Below are positions 1 to 6,452 of a DNA stretch of 10,994 bases, piece after piece. Numbering within the stretch: the first letter of the stretch is position 1; every line of letters begins with the position of its first letter. The notes beneath the pieces were generated by a model, which was not told the origin of the DNA, did not search any database, and was given only the letters and a program-made list of their open reading frames with translations. Source of the DNA: DASVAL01 sp035649575 (GTDB taxonomy: Bacteria; Planctomycetota; UBA1135; UBA2386); assembly GCA_035649575.1 (NCBI GenBank), contig DASRJH010000159.1:1-10994 (forward strand), given 5' to 3'. The translations under genes and the position numbers were made by a program.

Positions 1-492
1 CCTCGATCCGCCGAGCGGCCCGGTCACGTGCAGCGTGTCGCCGGGGCGCGCGCCGCTGCGTCGCAGCGCGCGGCCCGGCAGATGCCCGACGGCCGTGACC
101 GTGACGACGAGCGGCCCCTTGCTCGTCGCGACGTCGCCGCCGACGACCGTGCACTTCGCCTGCCGCGCGGCGCTGCGGATGCCCGAGAGCAGCGCGTGCC
201 TGCGTCGCGCCGGGAATCCACGCGGCAGCACGAGCGACACCAGCAGCCAGTCGGCGACGGCCCCCATCGCCGCGAGATCGGAGAGGTTCCGGTTCACGGC
301 CTTCCTCCCCACGTCGTGCGGCGGATCCTGCGCCGTGAAGTGCACACCCTGCACGACCGGATCGCAGCAGAGCACGCTGTTGCCGGCGCGGTTCTTCACT
401 ACGGCCGCGTCGTCGCCGATCCCGATGCGCAGGCCGCGCGCGGTGCCGAAGAACTGCGCGAGCGTGGCCGTGAACGCGCGCTCTTCGACCAC
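1..492 (-). CDS. thiL: Thiamine-monophosphate kinase ThiL, N-terminal half (partial)
   Basis: ThiL phosphorylates thiamine monophosphate to the cofactor thiamine diphosphate, using ATP, in the cytoplasm. The 164 visible residues start at a GTG and carry the family's N-terminal landmarks in order: GDDAA (residues 26-30), a metal-ligand Asp followed by GVHF (D44, 49-52), NLSDLAAMGA (69-78), VVGGD (116-120) and a TGPLGGS turn (157-163). Family members are usually about 320-350 residues, so roughly half of the gene lies beyond the left edge. The GTG was chosen because it is the only sensible start. It lies one codon after the TAG of the upstream ThiE/TenI gene, in the same frame, and GDDAA falls at the expected distance. 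A GGAG at 505-508 is a rather distant ribosome site (12 nt). Position after a ThiE/TenI gene supports the thiamine assignment. Catalytic acidic residues all look intact in the part seen. Confidence 0.93.
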   Translation of the reverse strand, partial: MVEERAFTATLAQFFGTARGLRIGIGDDAAVVKNRAGNSVLCCDPVVQGVHFTAQDPPHDVGRKAVNRNLSDLAAMGAVADWLLVSLVLPRGFPARRRHALLSGIRSAARQAKCTVVGGDVATSKGPLVVTVTAVGHLPGRALRRSGARPGDTLHVTGPLGGSR

Positions 493-495
493 CGC

Positions 496-1200
496 CTAAC
501 CGTGCTCCGGCTCGGTCTCGACGGGACGCGTTGCGACACCAGCGGGATCTCCCGCGAACGCGCGCAACAGGGCTGCGGCCGCCGCGCGCGGATCGTCGGC
601 CGTCATGAGCGCGCTGCGCACCGCGATGCCGACGGGACGGCCGAGCCCGGCCAGCAGCGGGATCCGCGCCGCGTTGACGGCGTCGATGCCGCCGAGCCAC
701 ACGACCGGCAGGCGCGCCTTCGTCGTCAGGTGGGCCGCACGCGCCTCGCCGAGGTGCGGCATGCCTGGCTTGCTCGTGGTCGGCCACACCGGTGAGAGCA
801 GCGCGAAATCGCAGTCGCCGGCGACCGCGAGATCGAGCTCACCCTGGTCGTGGGCCGAGTAGCCGAGCAGCGAGTTGGTCCCGAGGACCTCGCGCGCGAC
901 CTCGGGCGGCAGCGACCGGTATCCAATCTGCGCGCCGTGGGCCATGCGCGCGACGGCGAGGTCGAGCCGGTCGTTGACGAGCAGGATGCCCCCCACGCGC
1001 TCGAGCATCGGCATGAGCCGTTCGCACGCGAGCATGATCTGGCGGGCCGACCACTTCGCCTCGCGCAGCTGCACGCAGCGCACGCCACCTTCGATCGCCG
1101 CCGCGGTGACGGCCTCGATGCGCTCGAGCTCACCGCGTCCGTCGGTGACGAGCACGAGGCGCAGCAGCGAGGGGTCGAGCCGGGGAGCCAGGGCGCTCAT
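496..1200 (-). CDS. ThiE/TenI-superfamily protein (thiamine-phosphate synthase or TenI-type thiazole tautomerase)
   Basis: This is a 234-residue TIM-barrel protein of the ThiE/TenI superfamily. Visible landmarks in order are GGVRCVQLREAK, LLVNDRLDLA, GYRSLPPEVAR, LLGYSAH, SPVWPTTSKPG, VVWLGGI and a C-terminal GIAVRSAL. Compared from memory with Bacillus subtilis ThiE, the pyrophosphate/pyrimidine residues Arg59, Asn-Asp92/93, Ser130 and Lys159 have counterparts. The Lys of REK is Ala, and the metal-binding Asp after the GxHxGQ motif is Ser, within a TenI-like RSLP. That points to a TenI-type thiazole tautomerase or a divergent ThiE; automatic pipelines would call it thiamine phosphate synthase. 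The ATG at 1200 was taken because an upstream ATG at 1217 runs into a stop after five codons; no clear Shine-Dalgarno is seen. It is followed 3 nt later by thiL, so it is almost certainly in the thiamine pathway. The last 20 residues, after the barrel, look non-conserved. Confidence 0.88.
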   Translation of the reverse strand: MSALAPRLDPSLLRLVLVTDGRGELERIEAVTAAAIEGGVRCVQLREAKWSARQIMLACERLMPMLERVGGILLVNDRLDLAVARMAHGAQIGYRSLPPEVAREVLGTNSLLGYSAHDQGELDLAVAGDCDFALLSPVWPTTSKPGMPHLGEARAAHLTTKARLPVVWLGGIDAVNAARIPLLAGLGRPVGIAVRSALMTADDPRAAAAALLRAFAGDPAGVATRPVETEPEHG

Positions 1201-1245
1201 CAGGTGATTGCTACCATGCCGCGTGCGCGAGGGGAAGGCGCGGCG

Positions 1246-1272
1246 CCAATCTGACCAATCTGACCAATCTGA
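1246..1272 (-). repeat. Three perfect tandem copies of a 9-bp unit
   Basis: The plus strand reads CCAATCTGA three times without mismatch (1246-1254, 1255-1263, 1264-1272); the transcribed strand reads TCAGATTGG. The array starts 4 nt after the stop codon of the FAD oxidoreductase and lies 45 nt upstream of the ThiE/TenI start. It is noticeably more AT-rich than the surroundings. With only three copies it may be a simple slippage repeat; nothing in it resembles a known operator. Confidence 0.9.
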
Positions 1273-1276
1273 AGGA

Positions 1277-2740
1277 TCAGATGCGCTTCTCGTAGATCGG
1301 CCCCTTCTCGAAGTACTCGTTCTCGGCGCCGATCGTCTCCATGTCGTACTTGCGACCCTCCAGGATGATCCGGCTCGCGACGATGCCCATCTCGAGGCTG
1401 TGGTCCTGGTTCGTGTATTTGAAGCGGCCGGGGCGACCCACGTAGACGAGGTTCTGCAGGCGGTCGAGCCACTGCTTCACGACGCCGAGGTGCTCGCTGT
1501 AGGTGGTGTCGTAGACCGGATAGACGTGCGGGCGCTTGATCAGGTAGCAGTTGCGCACGTCCTTGCGCGTGAAGAACCCCCACGATTCGAAGTAGGGCAG
1601 CACGAGGTCGAGCAGCTGTTCCTTCGTGAGCGACCAGATCGGATCGGTCTCGAACGCGAAGAACTCGACGAAGAACGACGTCTTGCCCGGCGGACACATG
1701 TCCTTGCTGAAGTTCTTCATCTCGCTCGTGCGGCCGAACGGGATGTCCTTGCTCGGGAAGTAGATCCAGTTGTCGTTCGTGACGCGCTCCTTGTCGAGCG
1801 TCAGGAACAGGTAGACCTGCGCGCGCCACTTGAGGTTCTTCGCGGCAGAGCACACGGCCGGCGGCGGCGGTGGATCGAGCAGGGAGAGAAAGTGCGTGAT
1901 CGGCACCGATTCGACGACGGTGCCCGGCGTGACCGTCTGCACGCCCTCCTGCGTGCGGATGTCGACCGACGTGATGCGCGTGCCGTCGTGCCGCACGACG
2001 ACGGGTTCCGCGCGTGTGTGGATGTGCGTGCCGGAGGATGCGAGGTGTTTGCCTATCTCCTCGTAGATGCGGCCCGTGCCGAACTGCGGGTAGTAGAACT
2101 CGTCGACGAGCGACTTCGGCGAGCCGCGCGAGCGCAGGCCCACGGCGTTCTTGAAGACGCTCCAGAGGTTGAGCCCGCTGATGCGTTGTTTGGCCCAGTC
2201 GGGGTGGATCTCGGACACCGGGATGCCCCAGATCTTCTCCGAGTAGTTGATCATGCTGAACTCGGCCAGCGTGCGGCCGAAGTTCGCGACCACGTAGTCC
2301 TCGAAGGTCCGCATCCGCTTGCCGAACACGCCGTAACGCAGCCGCGCGAGGAAGTAGTCGGTCGCGATGCGGAAGCTCTTCCAGAAGCCCAGCGTCACGA
2401 CGACCTGTTTGAAGTTCACGGGGTAGTTGAAGAACTTGCCGCCGATGAACTGTCGCGTGAGCCGCGGTACGCGCCGCCACTCCTCGTGCAGCAGGTCCTC
2501 GATGAAGTCGTAGAGATACTTGTTCTTCGAGAAGAATCGGTGCGGCCCGATGTCGGTCAGGAAGACCAGGTCGCCTTCGCGGATCGTCAGCGTCTTCGCC
2601 AGACCGCCGATCTGCTCGTCGCGCTCGATGATCGTGCTCGGTCTGCCGTTGCGCGACAGCTCCATTCCGCACGCGAGCCCCGCAGGCCCGGCGCCGAGGA
2701 TGAGGATCGCAGGGTTGCGGTCGAGGGGGCGAGTCGGCAT
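1277..2740 (-). CDS. FAD-dependent oxidoreductase, UDP-galactopyranose-mutase / protoporphyrinogen-oxidase-like
   Basis: The 487-residue protein has an N-terminal Rossmann FAD-binding motif GAGPAGLACGMEL (16-28), a GG-AKT turn (45-50) and a DIGPHRFF block (63-70) typical of UGM-like flavoproteins. A middle section EKIWGIPVSEIHPDWAKQRI (168-187) resembles the UGM substrate domain. The C-terminal FAD site VGRPGRFKYTNQDHSLEMG (434-452) closes the fold. No signal peptide or membrane span is seen. The family covers UDP-galactopyranose mutase, HemG/HemY-like oxidases and uncharacterised polysaccharide-locus flavoproteins, so the substrate cannot be named. No glycosyltransferase or haem gene is adjacent to help. 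The ATG at 2740 is preferred over a TTG at 2758, which would add six residues directly after an in-frame stop; neither has a clear Shine-Dalgarno. The gene follows the repair operon after 80 nt and could be expressed from it or separately. Confidence 0.85.
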   Translation of the reverse strand: MPTRPLDRNPAILILGAGPAGLACGMELSRNGRPSTIIERDEQIGGLAKTLTIREGDLVFLTDIGPHRFFSKNKYLYDFIEDLLHEEWRRVPRLTRQFIGGKFFNYPVNFKQVVVTLGFWKSFRIATDYFLARLRYGVFGKRMRTFEDYVVANFGRTLAEFSMINYSEKIWGIPVSEIHPDWAKQRISGLNLWSVFKNAVGLRSRGSPKSLVDEFYYPQFGTGRIYEEIGKHLASSGTHIHTRAEPVVVRHDGTRITSVDIRTQEGVQTVTPGTVVESVPITHFLSLLDPPPPPAVCSAAKNLKWRAQVYLFLTLDKERVTNDNWIYFPSKDIPFGRTSEMKNFSKDMCPPGKTSFFVEFFAFETDPIWSLTKEQLLDLVLPYFESWGFFTRKDVRNCYLIKRPHVYPVYDTTYSEHLGVVKQWLDRLQNLVYVGRPGRFKYTNQDHSLEMGIVASRIILEGRKYDMETIGAENEYFEKGPIYEKRI

Positions 2741-2820
2741 GGCGGGGCGAGCGGGCAACTACAATCGTCGCCGCTGCGCCGAAGATCCAGCGCTGTTCCA
2801 GCACAACGTTGGCAAGGCAC

Positions 2821-4752
2821 TCATGCGGGCGGTCTCTGCGACCACTCGGCGAGGCTGTAGAGCACGTTCTGCGGGATCGGCGCGCGCGCGCGATCGGTCA
2901 TTTCCTGCACGATCTGCTCGCCCGAGAGTCCGTCGGCGATGCCGGCTGCGACGCTCGGTTGATCGAGCTTGAACTGGTAGACGTGGTCACTCTTCGTGCG
3001 GTGCGCGAAGCGATCGAACAGGTGCACGACGTCGTGCACGTCGTCGCCCGGGAACAGCAGCAGCTCGAAGTCCGGCTGCACGATCACGGTGCTGCGTGTG
3101 CCGCCGACCCTGCCGGCCGGTTCGGCGTCGAGCAGCTCGGCGCCGAGCTTGGACAGACGCAGCGCCGTCACGCGGCCGCCGTGCATGCCGATGTCGACGA
3201 GGCCGAGCGGGAACAGCCGCTTCTTGACCCACACGAGCAGGTTCCAGCACATCTGCTGCAGCGACTCGCTCGGCGTGTAGCAACCGCCCTGGAATCGCGT
3301 CGCGAAGAACTCCTCGGTCTGCTGGATGTCGATCTGCGCGAGATAGGCGTTGCGCGCGAGGAACGGCAGGATCGAGACCTCCTGCCATGTCATCGGTTCC
3401 GCGCGCCGCAGCAGCCGCAGCAGCACGCGCCGCATGCGCGTCTGGTGGAACTGCTCTCCTGGCAGCGAGCGGTCCTCGACGAAGTGCGCGAGGAGCATCT
3501 TGACCTGGGCGCCGAGCGATGATCGCTCGAAGTCGTTGCCGGCCGCGGTCGGCCGCAGCGAACGTTCGCCGCGGCGGTCGATGAGCCGGCGTTGCAGGCA
3601 GAAGCGGTAGATCACCTCGAGCAGCGCCTCGGCGCCGAGCTGTCCGCCGGGCACGGGCAGCAGCAGGCTCGCGATCCGCTTCTGCGAGGCCTTGAACAGG
3701 TCGCCATCGGCCGTGAACAGCACCTTGCTCTGTTGCAGCTCGCGCATGAACCGGCCGACGTTCGTCGTCATGTCGCCGCCGCAGCCCAGTTCTTCGGCAA
3801 CCTGCGGGCGGTGCTGCTCGCCGCGCCGGCGGATCGCGTAGAGCGCGACCTCGTGGAACACCACGATCGCGCGTTCCGCGGCGCGGATGCCCATCGGCGC
3901 GAGGTCGAGCGGCCCGGTGGTGCCGATCATGGCTTCCTCGATGCACTTGCCGACGAAAGCCAGATCGGGCGGATCGGGCAGCTCGAGCTCGCGCAGCAGG
4001 TCCTCCCACTCGGCGATGCCGCCGTGGCGCTGCAGCACGGCTTCACAGATCGCCGCGACGGGGGCCGGCAGCTTCTGCAGCCGCTGCGCGATCGAGCTCT
4101 CCATCGTGTAGAGCTTGTAGATCTTGCGCGCGTGGTCCGCGGCCTTGTCGGCAAGGTGGCCCTCGGCGGCCTTGCCGATCTGGCTCTTGCCGTTGGCGCT
4201 CTTGCCGTTGGCGTTGCCATTGGCGGCCTTGGGTTGGCCGGCCTTGTCGGCGGTGCCGCTGGCTCCGTTGCGGTCGCGGAAAAACCGCGCGTCGAGGAAA
4301 CCCTGCAGCGTCAACGAGTCCTGCAGCAAATGCCGGCGGCGCCGCCGGCACTGCAACACGCACTCGACGAGCTCGCTCGGCACGGCCCAACACGGCGAGT
4401 CGAAGCTGGCCCAGCGTTTGTCCTTCACGAAGAACACGAACGCCTCGCGATGCAGCGCCGCGACCGAGGCCTCGAGGTCGAACCGACTCTTGAAGTTGCG
4501 CCCGTGCTCGGTGAACAGGTCCTGCACCGACCGGACCGCGCCACTCTCGGCGAAGAACGCCTCGAGCAGATCCTGCAGCTTGCGCGGCAGCGCCGCGATG
4601 CGGCCGAACACGGTCCGCTCGTCTTCCATGGCCGTGGTCGCCGCGGCCAACGTGCGTGTCGCCGCGTCGCCGCTGCACCAGCGCTGCACACACTCCTGCA
4701 CGACCTCCTCGCCAGCACCCTGCAACAGGACCCGCAGACTGAGCCGTGTCAT
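2821..4752 (-). CDS. XPB-partner protein with C-terminal Helicase_C_3-like (PF13625-type) domain
   Basis: This is a 643-residue soluble protein of unknown biochemical role that accompanies bacterial XPB helicases; from memory, Mycobacterium tuberculosis has a comparable pair, Rv0861c (XPB) and Rv0862c. Residues 1-160 and 205-545 are mostly helical, with leucine-rich and charged stretches and several winged-helix-like segments. These are joined by a low-complexity Asn/Gly/Lys/Ser/Ala linker at about 162-200. Residues 553-641 form a Helicase_C_3-like domain (STVIVQPDFELLLF, then VYQFKLDQPSVAAGIADGLS, then PIPQNVLYSLAEW). No Walker A or other helicase motif is present, so it is not itself a motor; an accessory or regulatory subunit is inferred. 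Its ATG shares ATGA with the XPB stop and has GAGGAG five nt upstream. These settle the start even though the frame stays open much further upstream. Confidence 0.85.
   Translation of the reverse strand: MTRLSLRVLLQGAGEEVVQECVQRWCSGDAATRTLAAATTAMEDERTVFGRIAALPRKLQDLLEAFFAESGAVRSVQDLFTEHGRNFKSRFDLEASVAALHREAFVFFVKDKRWASFDSPCWAVPSELVECVLQCRRRRRHLLQDSLTLQGFLDARFFRDRNGASGTADKAGQPKAANGNANGKSANGKSQIGKAAEGHLADKAADHARKIYKLYTMESSIAQRLQKLPAPVAAICEAVLQRHGGIAEWEDLLRELELPDPPDLAFVGKCIEEAMIGTTGPLDLAPMGIRAAERAIVVFHEVALYAIRRRGEQHRPQVAEELGCGGDMTTNVGRFMRELQQSKVLFTADGDLFKASQKRIASLLLPVPGGQLGAEALLEVIYRFCLQRRLIDRRGERSLRPTAAGNDFERSSLGAQVKMLLAHFVEDRSLPGEQFHQTRMRRVLLRLLRRAEPMTWQEVSILPFLARNAYLAQIDIQQTEEFFATRFQGGCYTPSESLQQMCWNLLVWVKKRLFPLGLVDIGMHGGRVTALRLSKLGAELLDAEPAGRVGGTRSTVIVQPDFELLLFPGDDVHDVVHLFDRFAHRTKSDHVYQFKLDQPSVAAGIADGLSGEQIVQEMTDRARAPIPQNVLYSLAEWSQRPPA
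4183..4212 (-). repeat. 15-bp unit in two tandem copies, coding for an NGKSA linker repeat
   Basis: Plus-strand copies of GCTCTTGCCGTTGGC occupy 4183-4197 and 4198-4212, and a degenerate third GTTGCCATTGGC follows. On the coding strand they give the repeated pentapeptide NGKSA/NGKSQ in the linker of the XPB-partner protein. Likely slippage-prone and length-variable between strains; no separate function inferred. Confidence 0.8.
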
Positions 4753-6452
4753 GCGCGCTCCTCGCGATATCGCACGGCAGCAGCGAGCAGGTCGTCCGCC
4801 GACTGGATCGTGTAGGAGTAACCCTGTTCGGTCAGGAACAGCTGGCGCTTCTTCGCGAAGTCCTGTTCGCGCGTGTCGGCCGAAACGAGCGTGTAGAAGC
4901 TGGCCGGGCCGCCATCGGCCTTGGGCCGCAGCACGCGACCGAGCCGCTGCGCTTCCTCCTGCCGGCTGCCGAACGTGCCCGAGACCTGGATCGCGACGTT
5001 GGCGTCGGGCAGGTCGATCGCGAAGTTGCCGACCTTGCTGACGACCAGCCGAGGCAGCTCGCCGCGGCGGAACGCGGCGTAGAGCGCCTCGCGTTCGTGC
5101 GTAGGCGTGTGCCCCGTGATCAGCGGCAGCCGGAAGACCGCGGCGAGCTGCTGCAGCTGTTCGAGATACTGTCCGATCACCAGCACGCGATCCTTGTGGT
5201 GCACGTCGAGCAAGGCACCGACGACGTCGGTCTTGCGCTCGTTGTCGGCCGCGATGCGGATCTGGGCCCGCGCGGAGGCCGCCGCATACCGGCCGGCGCG
5301 TGCTCCAGCGAGCGGCACGCGCACTTCGGTGCACCGCGCTTCGGCCAGGAAGCCCTGGCGCTCGAGCTGCTTCCAGGGCAGCTCGTAGCGTTTGGGGCCG
5401 ATCAGCGAGAACACCTCGTCGGCGCGGCCGTCCTCGCGCACGAGCGTCGCCGTGAGGCCGAGGCGCCGCCGCGCCTGGATGCCGGCCGTCGCGCGGAAGA
5501 CCGGCGCCGGCAGCAGATGCACTTCGTCGTAGACAATGAGCCCGAAGCCACCGCGGTCGAACAGGTCGAGATGCGTGAACGGATCGAGCTTGCCCTTGCG
5601 GTGCGTGAGGATCTGGTAGGTCGCGACGGTCACGGGTCGGATCTGCTTCTGCTCGCCCGTGTATTCGCCGACCTGCTCGGGCGTGAGATCCGTCTTGTCG
5701 AGCGCCTCGCGCAGCCACTGCCGCACCGCGACAGTGTTGGTCGTCAGGACCAGCGTGTTCGTCTGCAGCAGGTGCATCGCCGCGATCCCGACCACGGTCT
5801 TGCCCGCCCCACACGGCAGCACGACGACGCCGCAGCCGCCGCGGTCGCTGCCACCCGCGTGGAACGCCGCCGCGGCCGCGTGCTGGTAGTCGCGCAGGTG
5901 GAAGCCCGGCTCGCCCTCGGGCGCTGTGCGCAACCCGAACGCGAGCCGTTCGCCCGTGTGATACCCGGCGCGGTCGTCGACCGGGTAGCCGAGCTTCACC
6001 AGCACCTGCTTCAGCTCGCCGCGGCGCGCGGCCTCGACCGCGTAGACGCCGTCGTCGTCGACCTCGAGCAGATCGGCGAGGCCCGCGTGCTCGGCGAGCG
6101 CCGGCAACACGGTCGGATCGTCGCACTCGAGCCGCAGGCGCGCATCGCCACGAGCGAACAGGCGCAGCAGGCCGTAGCGCCGGAACCACTCGCGCAGCTG
6201 CGTCAACACGGCCGGCAGGATCGGGAAGCGCGAGTTCTGCACGAGCCAGGCGACGAGGTCGTCGACGTCCTCGCCGAGCGCCGCGGCGTTCCAGATGCTG
6301 ACCGGCGTGATGCGGTAGAAGTGCACGTACTCGGGCGACTTCTCGAGCTCGGCGAAGCGCGCGAGGCGATCGCGCGCGGCCTCGTACTCGGGGTGTTGCG
6401 TCTCGAGCAACACCGTGCGATCGGTCTGCACGATCAGCGGCGGTTCGTTCAT
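4749..6452 (-). CDS. XPB/ERCC3-type DNA repair helicase (bacterial XPB, superfamily 2)
   Basis: The 567-residue protein is an ATP-dependent DNA helicase/translocase of the XPB (ERCC3) family, which in eukaryotes opens DNA in nucleotide excision repair and transcription. Residues 5-93 are a Helicase_C_3-like N-terminal domain (IVQTDRTVLLE, then FYRITPVSIWNAAALG). Residues 100-165 match a small damage-recognition-type module. The motor follows: Q-like LRDYQ (186-190), Walker A PCGAGKT (213-219), TTNT (237-240), DEVH (309-312) and LTAT (333-336). The XPB hallmark RED sits at 339-341. The second RecA half has HTPTHERE (448-455), SKVGNFAIDLP (472-482) and QRLGRVLRP (502-510). The insertion between the two RecA halves, where the thumb lies, looks short. 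All catalytic motifs are intact. Its ATG overlaps the UvrA stop as ATGA, with GGGAG four nt upstream, and its own stop overlaps the next ATG. This arrangement argues for a role in repair together with UvrA. Confidence 0.96.
   Translation of the reverse strand: MNEPPLIVQTDRTVLLETQHPEYEAARDRLARFAELEKSPEYVHFYRITPVSIWNAAALGEDVDDLVAWLVQNSRFPILPAVLTQLREWFRRYGLLRLFARGDARLRLECDDPTVLPALAEHAGLADLLEVDDDGVYAVEAARRGELKQVLVKLGYPVDDRAGYHTGERLAFGLRTAPEGEPGFHLRDYQHAAAAAFHAGGSDRGGCGVVVLPCGAGKTVVGIAAMHLLQTNTLVLTTNTVAVRQWLREALDKTDLTPEQVGEYTGEQKQIRPVTVATYQILTHRKGKLDPFTHLDLFDRGGFGLIVYDEVHLLPAPVFRATAGIQARRRLGLTATLVREDGRADEVFSLIGPKRYELPWKQLERQGFLAEARCTEVRVPLAGARAGRYAAASARAQIRIAADNERKTDVVGALLDVHHKDRVLVIGQYLEQLQQLAAVFRLPLITGHTPTHEREALYAAFRRGELPRLVVSKVGNFAIDLPDANVAIQVSGTFGSRQEEAQRLGRVLRPKADGGPASFYTLVSADTREQDFAKKRQLFLTEQGYSYTIQSADDLLAAAVRYREERA
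4758..4763 (-). promoter_or_regulatory. Shine-Dalgarno GAGGAG for the XPB-partner gene
   Basis: On the coding strand GAGGAG sits 5 nt before the ATG at 4752, inside the last codons of the XPB gene. It fixes the start in a frame that otherwise stays open far upstream, and with the ATGA overlap suggests coupled translation. Confidence 0.75.

Noticed and set aside
1218..1244. Inverted repeat GCCGCG/CGCGGC with a 15-nt loop upstream of the ThiE/TenI gene, as a terminator.
   Set aside because: Only six GC pairs, a long loop and no T-run; such repeats are frequent by chance at this GC content.
1201..1276. Possible TPP riboswitch ahead of the thiamine pair.
   Set aside because: No CUGAGA-type conserved core or the usual helper-stem sequences are present, and 76 nt is short for aptamer plus expression platform.
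2741..2820. Promoter or terminator between the XPB-partner gene and the FAD oxidoreductase.
   Set aside because: A TGTAGT near 2758-2763 has no matching -35, and the only stem found is a five-pair CGCTG/CAGCG without a T-run; the evidence is too weak to call.
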